A DNA stretch of 64,000 nt from Arthrobacter zhaoxinii (GTDB lineage: Bacteria; Actinomycetota; Actinomycetes; Actinomycetales; Micrococcaceae): NCBI RefSeq assembly GCF_024385505.1, contig NZ_JANFLT010000005.1, positions 310,001-374,000 on the forward strand, written 5' to 3'. A model generated the notes under the pieces. That model was not told the DNA's origin, did no database searches, and saw only the letters and a list, made by a program, of their open reading frames with translations. A program made the position numbers and the translations under genes. Below, piece by piece: positions 44,716 through 55,555 of this stretch (position 1 is its first letter; each line of letters starts with the position of its first letter).

Positions 44716-46260
44716 ATGCGCGCCGAGGAGAAGACAGGGACGGGCAACCCCCTCCGGGATCCACGCGACCTCCGGCTGAGCCGGATCGCCGGTCCGTCCT
44801 CCCTGGTGATCTTCGGCGTCACCGGAGACCTCGCACGGAAAAAGCTCATTCCCGCCGTCTACGACCTGGCCAACCGCGGCCTGCTCCCCCCGAGCTTCTC
44901 ACTGGTCGGCTTCGGCCGCCGCCCGTGGAGCGACGAGGAGTTCGCCGCGCAGGTGAAGGAGTCGGTCCAGGCCCATGCCCGGACCGACTTCGACGAAGGT
45001 GTGTGGAAGCAGCTGGCCGAAGGCATTCGGTTTGTTGAGGGCGGTTTCGACAGCGACGAAGCCTTCGAAAACCTCAAGGCGACCCTCGAGGACCTGGACG
45101 AACGCCGCGGAACCCGGGGCAACCACGCGTTCTATCTCTCGGTGCCGCCCAAGTCCTTTGAACAGGTCTGCCAGCAGCTCTCCGAGCACGGACTCGCCAA
45201 GACGTCCGAGGGCAAGTGGCGGCGCGTGGTCATCGAAAAGCCGTTCGGCCACGACCTGGCCTCGGCCCGGGAACTGAACAACGTGGTGGAGTCCGTCTTC
45301 CCCGCCGACTCGGTGTTCCGGATCGACCACTATCTGGGCAAGGAAACGGTCCAGAACATCCTGGCCCTGCGCTTCGCGAACCAGTTGTTCGAGCCGATCT
45401 GGAACGCCAACTACGTGGACCACGTGCAGATCACCATGGCCGAAGACATCGGCATCGGCGGCCGCGCAGGGTATTACGACGGCGTGGGCGCGGCCCGCGA
45501 CGTCATCCAGAACCACCTGCTCCAGCTCCTCGCGCTGACTGCGATGGAGGAGCCCATTTCCTTCAACGCGGAGCACCTCCGCGCCGAAAAGGAGAAGGTG
45601 CTGGCGGCGGTACGGCTGCCGGAGGACCTCTCCCGCAGCTCCGCGCGCGGGCAGTACACCGGCGGCTGGCAGGGCGGCGAGAAGGTCACCGGTTTCCTCG
45701 AGGAGGAAGGGTTCAACCCGGATTCCAAGACGGAAACCTTCGCTGCGGTCCGGCTGGACATCAATACCCGCCGCTGGGCCGGGGTTCCGTTCTATCTCCG
45801 GGCCGGCAAACGGCTCGGGCGCCGCGTCACGGAAATTGCGGTGGTCTTCAAACGCTCCCCCAACCTGCTGTTCCGCGAACACAACGGCGACGACTTCGGC
45901 CAAAACGCCGTCGTCATCCGTGTGCAGCCGGACGAAGGCGCCACCATCCGCTTCGGCTCCAAGGTGCCGGGCACGCAGATGGAAGTCCGCGACGTCTCCA
46001 TGGACTTCGGCTACGGGCACTCCTTTACCGAGTCCAGCCCCGAGGCGTATGAACGGCTGATCCTGGATGTGCTGCTGGGTGAGCCTCCGCTCTTCCCGCG
46101 GCACGAGGAAGTCGAGCTGTCCTGGAAGATCGTGGATCCGTTCGAAGAATACTGGGCATCCCTGGATACCCAGCCCGAGCCTTATGCCCCCGGAAGCTGG
46201 GGGCCGGACTCCGCCAACGAGCTGCTCGCCCAAGACGGAAGGACCTGGAGAAGGCCGTGA
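44716..46260 (+). CDS. zwf: Glucose-6-phosphate 1-dehydrogenase
   Basis: 514 residues. NADP-binding FGVTGDLARKKLIPAVYDL, substrate site FRIDHYLGKETVQNILALRF with the catalytic His region, and GAARDVIQNHLLQLLAL. It makes 6-phosphogluconolactone and NADPH. ATG directly after the pgi stop; its own stop overlaps the opcA GTG (GTGA). OpcA downstream is its assembly partner. Confidence 0.97.
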   Translation: MRAEEKTGTGNPLRDPRDLRLSRIAGPSSLVIFGVTGDLARKKLIPAVYDLANRGLLPPSFSLVGFGRRPWSDEEFAAQVKESVQAHARTDFDEGVWKQLAEGIRFVEGGFDSDEAFENLKATLEDLDERRGTRGNHAFYLSVPPKSFEQVCQQLSEHGLAKTSEGKWRRVVIEKPFGHDLASARELNNVVESVFPADSVFRIDHYLGKETVQNILALRFANQLFEPIWNANYVDHVQITMAEDIGIGGRAGYYDGVGAARDVIQNHLLQLLALTAMEEPISFNAEHLRAEKEKVLAAVRLPEDLSRSSARGQYTGGWQGGEKVTGFLEEEGFNPDSKTETFAAVRLDINTRRWAGVPFYLRAGKRLGRRVTEIAVVFKRSPNLLFREHNGDDFGQNAVVIRVQPDEGATIRFGSKVPGTQMEVRDVSMDFGYGHSFTESSPEAYERLILDVLLGEPPLFPRHEEVELSWKIVDPFEEYWASLDTQPEPYAPGSWGPDSANELLAQDGRTWRRP

Positions 46261-47192
46261 TAGTACAACTGCCGGACACCACCACCTCCAAGGTGTCCAA
46301 GGAAATTGTTGCCATGCGTGAAAAGGGCGGTGTGGTGACCCTCGGCCGCGTGCTGACCCTGGTGGTGGATACGCAGCCGGACTTCGTCGAGGAGGCCATT
46401 GCCGCCGCCAACGAGGCCAGCCGCGAACACCCCTGCCGCATCATCGTGCTGGCCGAGGGCAGCGCGGACGGGAAAACGCGCCTCGACGCGCAGATCCGGG
46501 TGGGCGGCGACGCCGGTGCCTCGGAAGTGATTGTGCTGTCCGGGTACGGCGAGCTTGCCGGGGAAAGCGAATCCCTGGTGTCCGCCCTGCTGCTGCCGGA
46601 CGCCCCGATAGTGGTCTGGTGGCCGCACGGAGTGCCGCAGGATCCCGCGCAGACACCGCTGGGCGCCATTGCACACCGCCGCATCACGGACGCCGCCACA
46701 GAGGATGACCCGAAGAAGGCACTGCTGGGACTGGCCGACAGCTATGCGGCCGGCGACACCGATCTCAGCTGGACCCGGCTGACCAACTGGCGCATCCAGC
46801 TGGCTGCGGTCCTGGACGGGGTCGGAGCCGCGAAGGTCCGGTCCATCGTCGTCGAGGGCGCCTCGGACTCGGCCAGCACCTTCCTGCTGGCGGCGTGGCT
46901 TAAGAAAGCGATGAACGTACCGCTGGAGATTATCGAAGGCCAGGCCGGCACCGGTATCCACCGCGTGATGTTCAGCTGCGACGGCGGAGACGTGGAACTG
47001 GCCCGGCCAGACCAGGTCACCGCCCACCTGACCCAGCCGGGACAGCCCGAGCAGCAGATCGCCCTGCCACGGCGCACCCTGCGGGACTGCCTGGCGGAGG
47101 AAATGCGCCGGCTGGATCCGGACGAGGTTTTCGGAGAAGTACTCACTGAGGGACTGGCAGCCTGCCTGTCCCAGGAAGGGGCACAGGCATGA
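46257..47192 (+). CDS. opcA: Glucose-6-phosphate dehydrogenase assembly protein OpcA
   Basis: 311 residues, GTG start overlapping the zwf stop. It begins MIVQLPDTTTSKVSKEIVAM and contains ADAPIVVWWPHG-type text (LLPDAPIVVWWPHGVPQDPA), typical of OpcA. The family is needed for full G6PDH activity in cyanobacteria and actinobacteria, apparently by helping it to assemble or respond to redox. It overlaps pgl by 4 bases (ATGA). Confidence 0.94.
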   Translation: MIVQLPDTTTSKVSKEIVAMREKGGVVTLGRVLTLVVDTQPDFVEEAIAAANEASREHPCRIIVLAEGSADGKTRLDAQIRVGGDAGASEVIVLSGYGELAGESESLVSALLLPDAPIVVWWPHGVPQDPAQTPLGAIAHRRITDAATEDDPKKALLGLADSYAAGDTDLSWTRLTNWRIQLAAVLDGVGAAKVRSIVVEGASDSASTFLLAAWLKKAMNVPLEIIEGQAGTGIHRVMFSCDGGDVELARPDQVTAHLTQPGQPEQQIALPRRTLRDCLAEEMRRLDPDEVFGEVLTEGLAACLSQEGAQA

Positions 47193-48016
47193 CGCCCTCC
47201 CCCAACGGCGTCAGCATCCATCCGGATCCGCAGGCGCTCGTAGCAACCACAGCCGCACGGCTGATCACCAAGCTCGTGGATGTCCAGAGCCGCCGCGGGG
47301 AGGCCACCGTGGTGCTGACCGGGGGTACGGTAGGCATCGCAACCCTTGAGGCCGTGACCGCCAATCCGGCGCGGACGGCCGTGGACTGGACCCGGGTGAA
47401 CTTCTGGTGGGGTGACGAACGGTTCCTTCCGGCCGGAGACCCGGAGCTCAACTCCCTTCAGGCCCGGCAGGCAATGCTGGACCCGCTCGGCGTTCCCGCT
47501 GCCCGGATCCACGCCGTCGCCACGGCCAACGAGGCCGACACGGTGGAAGACGCCGCCGCTGACTATGCGCGGCAGCTGGCCGAAGCCGCCGCCGCGGAGC
47601 AGCTCGAGGCCGGGTTTGAACCGCTGGATCCGCGGCTTCCCCGCTTCGACGTCCTGCTCCTCGGCGTAGGCCCGGACGCGCACATTGCGTCCCTGTTCCC
47701 GGAAACCCCGGGCGTGCGCACCGTAGGCGCCACCACCGTTGCGGTCCGGGACGCCCCGAAACCCCCGCCGGAACGGATTTCCCTGACATTGGAAAGCATC
47801 AACACCGCTTCCGAGGTCTGGCTGGGCGTTGCCGGCAACGACAAGGCCGGCGCCGTCGGCCTGGCCCTGGCCGGTGCCGGAGAAATCCAGGTTCCGGCCG
47901 CCGGTGCCCGCGGCCGCACCAAGACCCGGTGGCTGATTGACCAGGCAGCGGCGTCGCAGCTGTCACGGCGTCTCTTCGCGTCCCACGACTCCGACACGGA
48001 AGAGGACGAGGACTAG
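47189..48016 (+). CDS. pgl: 6-phosphogluconolactonase
   Basis: 275 residues: VVLTGGTVGIATLEAV, NFWWGDERFLPAGDPELNS and LLGVGPDAHIASLFPETP are the family motifs. It hydrolyses 6-phosphogluconolactone, the product of Zwf. Last gene of tkt-tal-pgi-zwf-opcA-pgl. Its start overlaps the opcA stop. An acidic tail (DSDTEEDED) ends the protein. Confidence 0.95.
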   Translation: MTPSPNGVSIHPDPQALVATTAARLITKLVDVQSRRGEATVVLTGGTVGIATLEAVTANPARTAVDWTRVNFWWGDERFLPAGDPELNSLQARQAMLDPLGVPAARIHAVATANEADTVEDAAADYARQLAEAAAAEQLEAGFEPLDPRLPRFDVLLLGVGPDAHIASLFPETPGVRTVGATTVAVRDAPKPPPERISLTLESINTASEVWLGVAGNDKAGAVGLALAGAGEIQVPAAGARGRTKTRWLIDQAAASQLSRRLFASHDSDTEEDED

Positions 48017-48035
48017 AAGGCCCGGTCCACATACA

Positions 48036-48077
48036 TAAAGGAATGGCCCCCGGAAATATCCGGGGGCCATTCCTTTA
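48036..48077. terminator. Bidirectional terminator between pgl and secG
   Basis: Perfect 19-bp stem (48036-48054 with 48059-48077), 4-base loop, arms ending in taaa/ttta. It separates two convergent transcription units. Confidence 0.88.
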
Positions 48078-48104
48078 GGTATTTCTACCGGTACTGCTTG
48101 CCGC

Positions 48105-48356
48105 CTAGGCTTCGCCGGCGAAGCGCTGGAGCAGTCCCAGAGCCACGATGACCACGCCCCAGGAAATGGCCAGTGCCACCGTGAAGCGGTTCAGGTTCTT
48201 TTCCGCAACACCGGAGGACCCAAGGCTGCTGGTCATGCCGCCGCCGAACATGTCGGACATGCCGCCGCCGCGGCCCTTGTGCAGCAGGATGAGCAGCGTC
48301 AGCAGCAGGCTCGTGATGGCAAGGAGCACCAGCAGGACGATCTTCAGAATTTCCAC
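48105..48356 (-). CDS. secG: Preprotein translocase subunit SecG
   Basis: 83 residues, two membrane helices (VLLVLLAITSLLLTLLILLHKG and FTVALAISWGVVIVALGLLQRF) joined by a glycine-rich loop GGGMSDMFGGG. It is an accessory subunit of the SecYEG channel. In the usual actinobacterial place, downstream of tpiA. Confidence 0.95.
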   Translation of the reverse strand: MEILKIVLLVLLAITSLLLTLLILLHKGRGGGMSDMFGGGMTSSLGSSGVAEKNLNRFTVALAISWGVVIVALGLLQRFAGEA

Positions 48357-48418
48357 TTAGGGCCTTTCGGGTGACTCAGGGAATTGGAGACGCCGCTGCG
48401 GCGCCCTTCAGCTGCAGT

Positions 48419-49234
48419 TCAGTCAGTCACCAGATGTTGTTCGAACCTGACAATATTAGCAAATTCGCCTACATCCAAACTGGCGCCGCCCACCAGCACG
48501 CCGTCCACGTCCCGTTCGCCCAGAATGCTTGCCGCATTGGCGGCCTTGACCGAGCCGCCGTAGAGCAGGCGGGTCTTGGCAGCTACGGTGTCGTCGTAAA
48601 GATCCGCGATTTCGGCACGGATGGCCGCGCACATTTCCTGTGCGTCGTCGGGACCCGCCACTTCGCCCGTTCCGATGGCCCAGATGGGTTCGTAGGCAAT
48701 GACGAGGCTGGAAACCTGCTCGGCGTTCAGGCCGGCAAGGTCCTTGCGGACCTGCTCAAGGGTGTGCAGCACATGGTCCCCGGCCTGGCGGACCTCAAGG
48801 CCTTCGCCCACGCAGAGGATGGGCACCAGGTTGTGGCGGTAGGCGGCCTTGAGCTTTTCATTCAGCAGCTCGTCGCTCTCACCGTGGACGGACCGGCGTT
48901 CGCTGTGCCCCACGAGGACGTAGCTGCAGCCGAGCTTGGCGAGGAACTGGCCGGAGATATCTCCGGTAAACGCGCCGGAATCGTTCGGCGAAAGATCCTG
49001 CGCGCCGTATTCCACCTTCAGCTTGTCGCCGGCCACCAGGGTCTGCGTGCTCCGCAGGTCGGTGAACGGAGGGAACACCACAACCTCCACGCGGCCGTAG
49101 TCGTGGCGTGCGTCGCTCAGGGTCCATGCCAGCTTCTGCAGCAGGGTGATGCCCTGGACGTGGTCCATGTTCATCTTCCAGTTGCCGGCGATCAGGGGTG
49201 TGCGGTCGAACTTGCCGTTCGTGGAGGTGGTCAT
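48419..49234 (-). CDS. tpiA: Triosephosphate isomerase
   Basis: 271 residues from the ATG at 49234, with GGAG 6 bases upstream. Motifs: AGNWKMN (catalytic Lys), VGHSERR (catalytic His) and [11 protein letters not shown] (catalytic Glu), then [10 protein letters not shown]. Interconverts dihydroxyacetone phosphate and glyceraldehyde-3-phosphate. It lies downstream of gap and pgk; a hairpin sits between it and pgk. Confidence 0.97.
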   Translation of the reverse strand: MTTSTNGKFDRTPLIAGNWKMNMDHVQGITLLQKLAWTLSDARHDYGRVEVVVFPPFTDLRSTQTLVAGDKLKVEYGAQDLSPNDSGAFTGDISGQFLAKLGCSYVLVGHSERRSVHGESDELLNEKLKAAYRHNLVPILCVGEGLEVRQAGDHVLHTLEQVRKDLAGLNAEQVSSLVIAYEPIWAIGTGEVAGPDDAQEMCAAIRAEIADLYDDTVAAKTRLLYGGSVKAANAASILGERDVDGVLVGGASLDVGEFANIVRFEQHLVTD

Positions 49235-49300
49235 GGTTACTCCGGTTTCTTGCTCGCGGTGCACCGGCCGTTCAAGGCCGGGCGGGATGGGACATGCAGG

Positions 49301-49334
49301 TGCGGGCCCGCTTATGCCAGCGGGCCCGCACCGT
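49301..49334 (-). terminator. Hairpin between pgk and tpiA
   Basis: Perfect 14-bp GC-only-type stem ggtgcgggcccgct/agcgggcccgcacc, 6-base loop, starting 6 bases after the pgk stop. No T-run. It may be a partial terminator or an mRNA-stabilising end inside the gap-pgk-tpiA unit. Confidence 0.65.
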
Positions 49335-49339
49335 CGGTT

Positions 49340-50566
49340 TTACTTGTCGAGGACGGTAAGGCCCGGCAGGGCCTTGCCTTCCAGATACTCGAGGCTGGCG
49401 CCGCCGCCGGTGGAGATGTGGCCGAAATCGGCTTCCGAGAAGCCGAGCTTCCGGACGGCTGCCGCGGAATCGCCGCCGCCGACCACGCTGAAGCCGCTGG
49501 AGTCCTTCAGCCCCTGGGCAACGGCACGGGTGCCGTTGGCAAAGGCCTCGAACTCGAACACGCCCATGGGGCCGTTCCAGAAGATGGTCTTCCCGCCGCG
49601 GATCCGCTCGGCGAAGGCTGCCGCGGAGTCGGGACCGATATCCAGACCGAGGCCGGAGGCACCGAAACGGCTGTTCTCCATGGCGTCGGCAGGAACGGTC
49701 TCGACATCTGCGTCCGCAGCGAACTTATCCGCCACCACAATGTCGGTGGGGAGGACAAACTCGCAGCCGACCTCCTTGGCGCGGCTGAGGTAGCCCTTGA
49801 CGTTTTCGATCTGGTCCGTCTCGAGCAGCGAGGCGCCGACGCTGTAGCCCTGCGCCGCCAGGAACGTGAACACCATGCCGCCGCCCACCAGCAGGTAGTC
49901 CGCCCGGTCCATCAGGTTCTCGATCACTGCCAGCTTGTCGGACACCTTGGAACCGCCAAGGACTACGACATACGGCTTCTCCGGGTTCTCGGTGAGGCGT
50001 TTGAGCACCTCAACCTCGGTATGTACCAGCCCGCCTTCATAGGCGGGCAGCGCCTCGGCAACGTCGTAGACGCTGGCATGCTTTCGGTGCACGGCACCGA
50101 AAGCATCGTCTACGTAGGCGCCGTTGCCCCCGGTCAGGGCTGCCAGCTCCCCGGCCAGAGCCTGGCGCTCGGCGTCGTCCTTGGAGGTTTCGCGCGGATC
50201 GAAGCGAATGTTCTGCAGCACCAGGACGGACCCCGCGGCCAGCGAGCCGGCCAGCCCGCGGGCACTGTCGCCTACCACGTCTTCGGCGAACTCCACCGGG
50301 AACGGGGAGAGTTCAGCGAGGCGGTCGACGGCGGGACGCAGCGAGTACTTCTCCTCCGGCTTGCCCTTCGGGCGGCCGAGGTGGGCCATCACAATGACCT
50401 TGGCACCGTGCTCCACGAGGGTCTGCAGGGTGGGAATCGATGCCCGGATACGTCCGTCGTCGGTAACCCGGCCGTCGTCGAGCGGTACGTTCAGGTCCGA
50501 GCGGACGAGGACGTACCTGCCGTCGACGCCTTCGCTGACCAGGTCGGGGAGAGTTTTGACAGTCAT
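49340..50566 (-). CDS. pgk: Phosphoglycerate kinase
   Basis: 408 residues from the ATG at 50566, with AAAGG upstream. Motifs: [16 protein letters not shown] (substrate), [23 protein letters not shown] and the nucleotide-binding [14 protein letters not shown] and GGGDSAAAV. Makes ATP from 1,3-bisphosphoglycerate. It starts 22 bases after the gap stop. Confidence 0.97.
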   Translation of the reverse strand: MTVKTLPDLVSEGVDGRYVLVRSDLNVPLDDGRVTDDGRIRASIPTLQTLVEHGAKVIVMAHLGRPKGKPEEKYSLRPAVDRLAELSPFPVEFAEDVVGDSARGLAGSLAAGSVLVLQNIRFDPRETSKDDAERQALAGELAALTGGNGAYVDDAFGAVHRKHASVYDVAEALPAYEGGLVHTEVEVLKRLTENPEKPYVVVLGGSKVSDKLAVIENLMDRADYLLVGGGMVFTFLAAQGYSVGASLLETDQIENVKGYLSRAKEVGCEFVLPTDIVVADKFAADADVETVPADAMENSRFGASGLGLDIGPDSAAAFAERIRGGKTIFWNGPMGVFEFEAFANGTRAVAQGLKDSSGFSVVGGGDSAAAVRKLGFSEADFGHISTGGGASLEYLEGKALPGLTVLDK

Positions 50567-50588
50567 TTCTACCTTTACGTGCGGTCGG

Positions 50589-51617
<1,029 letters not shown>

Positions 51618-51721
51618 TCAATCGAGAGCTGTGTGACCTCAGGGTAAGAAGCCACCGGACTGACTGCGGCCTGACACTTCCGCTTGGGTAAACCCTTCCG
51701 GCCGCGGCGCCGTGGCCCTGT

Positions 51722-51749
51722 CCGCCCGGTGCCGGAAAGCACCGGGCGG
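51722..51749 (-). terminator. Hairpin downstream of sodA
   Basis: 11-bp stem ccgcccggtgc/gcaccgggcgg with loop cggaaa, 83 bases after the sodA stop. No T-run. The rest of 51594-51831 (gap leader region and sodA 3' side) holds nothing else I can name. Confidence 0.55.
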
Positions 51750-51831
51750 GACCGGACCTACGGATTTATCTTACGCGTCACAGTCTCCGTACGGACCGGG
51801 GCACCCGCAGAATATGCGGCTTTCCGGGGAA

Positions 51832-52458
51832 CTAGGCCGGGACGATGAGGCTCTTGGCGCCGGTGCGGGCGGCCTCGAAGCGGGCTGCGACGTCGGCCCA
51901 GTTCACGATGTTCCACCATGCCTTGACGTAGTCGCCCTTCACGTTGGCGTAGTCCAGGTAGTAGGAGTGCTCCCACATGTCGAGCATCAGCAGGGGGATG
52001 GTGCCCACGGGAACGTTGCCCTGCTGGTCGTAGAGCTGCTCGATGACCAGGTTCTTGCCCAGCGGTTCGTAGGCCAGGATGGACCAGCCGGAGCCCTGGA
52101 TGGAGTTGGCCACGGCGTTGAACTGGCCGCGGAAGCCGTCGAAGGAACCGAAGAACTCGTCGATGGCTGCTGCCAGTTCGCCTTCGGGCTTGTCGCCGCC
52201 GTCCGGGGACATGTTGTTCCAGAAGATGCTGTGGTTGGTGTGGCCGCCCAGGTGGAAGGCCAGGTCCTTGGAGAGCTTGCCGATGGTGCCGAACTCGCCC
52301 TTGTCGCGTGCTTCAGCCATCTGGGCCAGGGCCGTGTTGGCGCCGGCAACGTACGTGGCGTGGTGCTTGTCGTGGTGCAGTTCCATGATGCGGGCGGAAA
52401 TGTGCGGTTCAAGCGCCGCGTAGTCGTACGGCAGTTCCGGCAGTGTGTACTCGTTCAC
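51832..52458 (-). CDS. sodA: Superoxide dismutase, Mn/Fe family
   Basis: 208 residues from the GTG at 52458, preceded by GGAGGA at 7 bases. Metal ligands and landmarks: [30 protein letters not shown], and [11 protein letters not shown] with the Asp and His ligands. The GGHTNH and the Gln in DQQGN favour Mn, though cambialistic use cannot be excluded. Detoxifies superoxide. Confidence 0.96.
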   Translation of the reverse strand: MNEYTLPELPYDYAALEPHISARIMELHHDKHHATYVAGANTALAQMAEARDKGEFGTIGKLSKDLAFHLGGHTNHSIFWNNMSPDGGDKPEGELAAAIDEFFGSFDGFRGQFNAVANSIQGSGWSILAYEPLGKNLVIEQLYDQQGNVPVGTIPLLMLDMWEHSYYLDYANVKGDYVKAWWNIVNWADVAARFEAARTGAKSLIVPA

Positions 52459-52566
52459 GAAAATCCTCCGTTGGTGTCGGATCAATGTTCCGGACGGAAT
52501 TCCCATCCGGAAACTCATCGTGCTGCCGAAAAAGGCAGCAGGCTTAGTCCATCCTATGCAATAACG

Positions 52567-53547
52567 TTATTCATCCAACATTTCCGGAGTGACACTGGAC
52601 TCGGTACCCGGAATCCCCAGCTCGGCTGCGCGCTTGTCGGCCATGGCCAGCAGGCGCCGGATCCGGCCGGCGATCGCATCCTTGGTCATGGGCGGGTCCG
52701 CCAGGTGTCCCAGCTCGTCCAGGCTGGCCTGCTTGTGCGCCACGCGCAGCTCGCCGGCGTAGCGCAGGTGCTCCGGGACGTCCTCGCCGAGGATCTCCAG
52801 AGCACGGTCCACCCGGGCGCCGGCGGCGACGGCGGCCTGGGCGGAGCGGCGCAGGTTCGCGTCGTCGAAGTTGGCCAGCCGGTTGGCCGTGGCCCGCACT
52901 TCCTTGCGCATCCGGCGCTCTTCCCAGACCATCAGCGCGTCGTGGGCGCCCATCCGGGTGAGCAGGGCGGCGATGGTGTCGCCGTCGCGGATCACCACTC
53001 GGTCCACGCCGCGGACCTCGCGCGCCTTGGCCGAGATGCCGATCCGCCGGGCGGAGCCGACCAGGGCCAGGGCCGCTTCGGGCCCGGGGCAGGTGACTTC
53101 AAGCGAGGACGAACGGCCGGGTTCGGTGAGGGAACCGTGGGCGAGGAAGGCACCCCGCCAGACGGCCTCGGCGTCGGCCGCCGAACCGTTGACCACGACG
53201 GAGGGCAGGCCCCGGACGGGACGGCCCCGGGCATCGAGCAGGCCGGTCTGCCGGGCCAGGGATTCCCCGTCCTTGACGACGCGCACCACATAGCGGTTGC
53301 CGCGGCGCAGGCCCCCTCCGGACACGACAATGATGTCGCTGGCGTGGCCGTACACCTCGGCGATGGCAGCACGCAGCCGGCGGGCGGTGGATGCGAGGTC
53401 CACCTCGGCTTCAATGACGATGCGGCCGGAAATGATGTGCAGTCCGCCGGCAAAACGCAGCATTGCCGACACCTCGGCCTTGCGGACTGAGGACTTCTTC
53501 ACGTCCAGACGTGAAAGTTCCTCTTTTACTGCTGCGGTTAACGCCAC
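52567..53547 (-). CDS. whiA: WhiA, sporulation/cell-division-type transcription regulator
   Basis: 326 residues from the GTG at 53547, with TAGGAG upstream. The N-terminal half is the LAGLIDADG-like domain; the C-terminal helix-turn-helix region includes [17 protein letters not shown] and [26 protein letters not shown]. WhiA controls sporulation in Streptomyces and is kept in non-sporulating actinobacteria and firmicutes. The order rapZ-yvcK-whiA is widely conserved; it starts 10 bases after yvcK. Confidence 0.95.
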   Translation of the reverse strand: MALTAAVKEELSRLDVKKSSVRKAEVSAMLRFAGGLHIISGRIVIEAEVDLASTARRLRAAIAEVYGHASDIIVVSGGGLRRGNRYVVRVVKDGESLARQTGLLDARGRPVRGLPSVVVNGSAADAEAVWRGAFLAHGSLTEPGRSSSLEVTCPGPEAALALVGSARRIGISAKAREVRGVDRVVIRDGDTIAALLTRMGAHDALMVWEERRMRKEVRATANRLANFDDANLRRSAQAAVAAGARVDRALEILGEDVPEHLRYAGELRVAHKQASLDELGHLADPPMTKDAIAGRIRRLLAMADKRAAELGIPGTESSVTPEMLDE

Positions 53548-53557
53548 AAAAACACTC

Positions 53558-54574
53558 CTAGTTCTCCCCAAATATATCGTGGAAGGCGGTTGCGAGGCGG
53601 AGCGGATCATGGATCGGACGCCCCGATGCTGCCCCCACCTTACCGAAGACCGGACGGCCGCCGAGTTCTGCTACCGCGTCCTCGAAGGCTGCTTTGTCCG
53701 CCACCACGGACGGGTCCACCAGTACGGCGTCCACCTTGAATTCCGGCGCGTAGCGGCGGATAACCGCAAGATGGTCCACGGCGCTCATTCCCGACGTTTC
53801 GGTTGTCTCGTTGCTGAGATTCATGGTCAGGCACCGCTTTGCGGATGTGGCGCACAACGCATCGCGCAGCTGCGGCAGCATCAGGTGCGGCAGCACGGAG
53901 GTGTACCAGGAGCCGGGTCCCAGAACCACCCAGTCGGCACGGTCGATGGCCTCCAGCGCGGCCGGGCAGGCCGGGGCGTCGACCGGCAGGAGCCGGACGT
54001 CGGCGACGTTGCTGCGGGCCCCGGCGGCGGCAAGGCTGGCCTGGCCGCTGATGGTTTCAAACACGTCTCCCGCCGCCGTGCGGCGCAGGACGTCCCCTTC
54101 AATGGTCAGCGGCACCGTGGACATCGGCAGCACCTGGCCGCGGGCGCCCAGCAGTGCACCGGCCCACTGGAGGCCGGCGACGGGGTCCCCCAGCAGCTCC
54201 CAGAGCGTCACGATCAGCAGGTTGCCGAGGGCGTGGTCATCCAGGGAGCCTTCGACGCCGGGCTGGGAGCGGAAGCGGTGCTGCATAACATCGCGCCAGG
54301 TGCGTCCCCAGTCGGTGTCATCGCAGAGCGCCGCCAGCGCCATCCGCAGGTCCCCTGGCGGGAGGACGCCCAGCTCGCGGCGGAGACGGCCGGAGGAGCC
54401 GCCGTCGTCGGCAACCGTGACAATGGCCGTGAGGTCGGTGGTGAGCAGGCGGAGGGCCGAGAGGGACGAAGACAGGCCGTGTCCGCCGCCGAGGGCGACG
54501 ATTGATCCGGCCTTGTCCAAGCTTTCCCGTCCGCCCTCGGGAATCACGGGCAGCGGTCCGGTAAGGAAGGACAC
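53558..54574 (-). CDS. yvcK: YvcK/CofD-like protein, UDP-sugar binding
   Basis: 338 residues. N-terminal [18 protein letters not shown], then [24 protein letters not shown], both typical of YvcK/CuvA, and [16 protein letters not shown]. It binds UDP-GlcNAc in homologues and affects cell wall and carbon balance. GTG start overlapping the rapZ stop by 1 base (TAGTG). Confidence 0.94.
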   Translation of the reverse strand: MSFLTGPLPVIPEGGRESLDKAGSIVALGGGHGLSSSLSALRLLTTDLTAIVTVADDGGSSGRLRRELGVLPPGDLRMALAALCDDTDWGRTWRDVMQHRFRSQPGVEGSLDDHALGNLLIVTLWELLGDPVAGLQWAGALLGARGQVLPMSTVPLTIEGDVLRRTAAGDVFETISGQASLAAAGARSNVADVRLLPVDAPACPAALEAIDRADWVVLGPGSWYTSVLPHLMLPQLRDALCATSAKRCLTMNLSNETTETSGMSAVDHLAVIRRYAPEFKVDAVLVDPSVVADKAAFEDAVAELGGRPVFGKVGAASGRPIHDPLRLATAFHDIFGEN

Positions 54575-55473
54575 TATTCGCGCCCCAGATCCCGGTGGTG
54601 CGAGCTAACCGTAACGTGGGGAAGCTGGTCCAGCCGCTTGGCCAGTTCCTCCGTGACCGCAACGGAGCGGTGCTTGCCGCCCGTGCAGCCGACGGCGATC
54701 GTGGCGTAGTGCTTGTTTTCGCGGCGGTAGCCGTCGATCACGGGTTCCAGGGCCTCAACGTAGCGGTCCAGGAATTCCGCGGTGCCCTTGGCCTGCAGGA
54801 CGTAGTCGCGGACGTCCTCATCCAGCCCGGTGTGCGGGCGCAGCTGCGGGACCCAGTGCGGATTGGGGATGAACCGGACGTCGGCCACGTAGTTCGCGTC
54901 CACGGGCAGGCCGTATTTGAAGCCGAAGCTCATAACGTTCAAGCGCAGGACAATCGGGCCGGACTCGGTGAACAGCTCGGTGACGGTGGTGGCCAGGGCA
55001 TGGACATTCAGCTTGGAGGTGTCCACCACGATGTCGGAGGATTCCCGCAGTTCCGTCAGGACCTCACGTTCGGCGGCGATACCGTCCAGGATGCTGCCGT
55101 CACCCTGGAGCGGGTGCGGGCGGCGGCCCTGTTCAAAGCGGCGGACCAGGGTGGAGTCGTCAGCGTCCAGGAACAGCAGCCGGTAGCCGACGCCGGCCGC
55201 CCGCAGGTTCCGCAGCGCCTCGCGGATGTCCTGGAAGAGCTCCTTGCTGCGGACATCGATGACCACGGCAAGCTTCGGGATGGACTGCGGCATCCGGGAC
55301 ACCAATTCGGTGAGGGTCCCCAGCATCAGCGGCGGCAGGTTCTCCACGACGTACCAGCCGTGGTCTTCCAGGGCGTTGGCAGCGGTGCTGCGCCCGGCAC
55401 CGGACATGCCCGTCACCACGAGCAGCTCCGATTCCTCGGGTTTGACTACGGTTAACCGGTCCTCTTGCGTCAT
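54574..55473 (-). CDS. rapZ: RapZ/YvcJ family nucleotide-binding protein
   Basis: 299 residues. N-terminal P-loop VTGMSGAGRSTAA, with Arg where the Walker A Lys would be, then VIDVRSKE and LFLDADDSTLVRRFEQGRRPHPL; C-terminal VAVGCTGGKHRSVAVTEELA. In E. coli it is an RNase adapter for glmZ; in Bacillus it is a GTPase/ATPase. The actinobacterial role is not settled. Upstream of yvcK and whiA. Confidence 0.94.
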   Translation of the reverse strand: MTQEDRLTVVKPEESELLVVTGMSGAGRSTAANALEDHGWYVVENLPPLMLGTLTELVSRMPQSIPKLAVVIDVRSKELFQDIREALRNLRAAGVGYRLLFLDADDSTLVRRFEQGRRPHPLQGDGSILDGIAAEREVLTELRESSDIVVDTSKLNVHALATTVTELFTESGPIVLRLNVMSFGFKYGLPVDANYVADVRFIPNPHWVPQLRPHTGLDEDVRDYVLQAKGTAEFLDRYVEALEPVIDGYRRENKHYATIAVGCTGGKHRSVAVTEELAKRLDQLPHVTVSSHHRDLGRE

Positions 55474-55555
55474 TGCTGTGGTCCCATTCTGATTGCCCTG
55501 CTTTATGAAGAAACTCCGAACGGTTCGAAGCCGACACGCCGGTTTCCAAGCCTAG

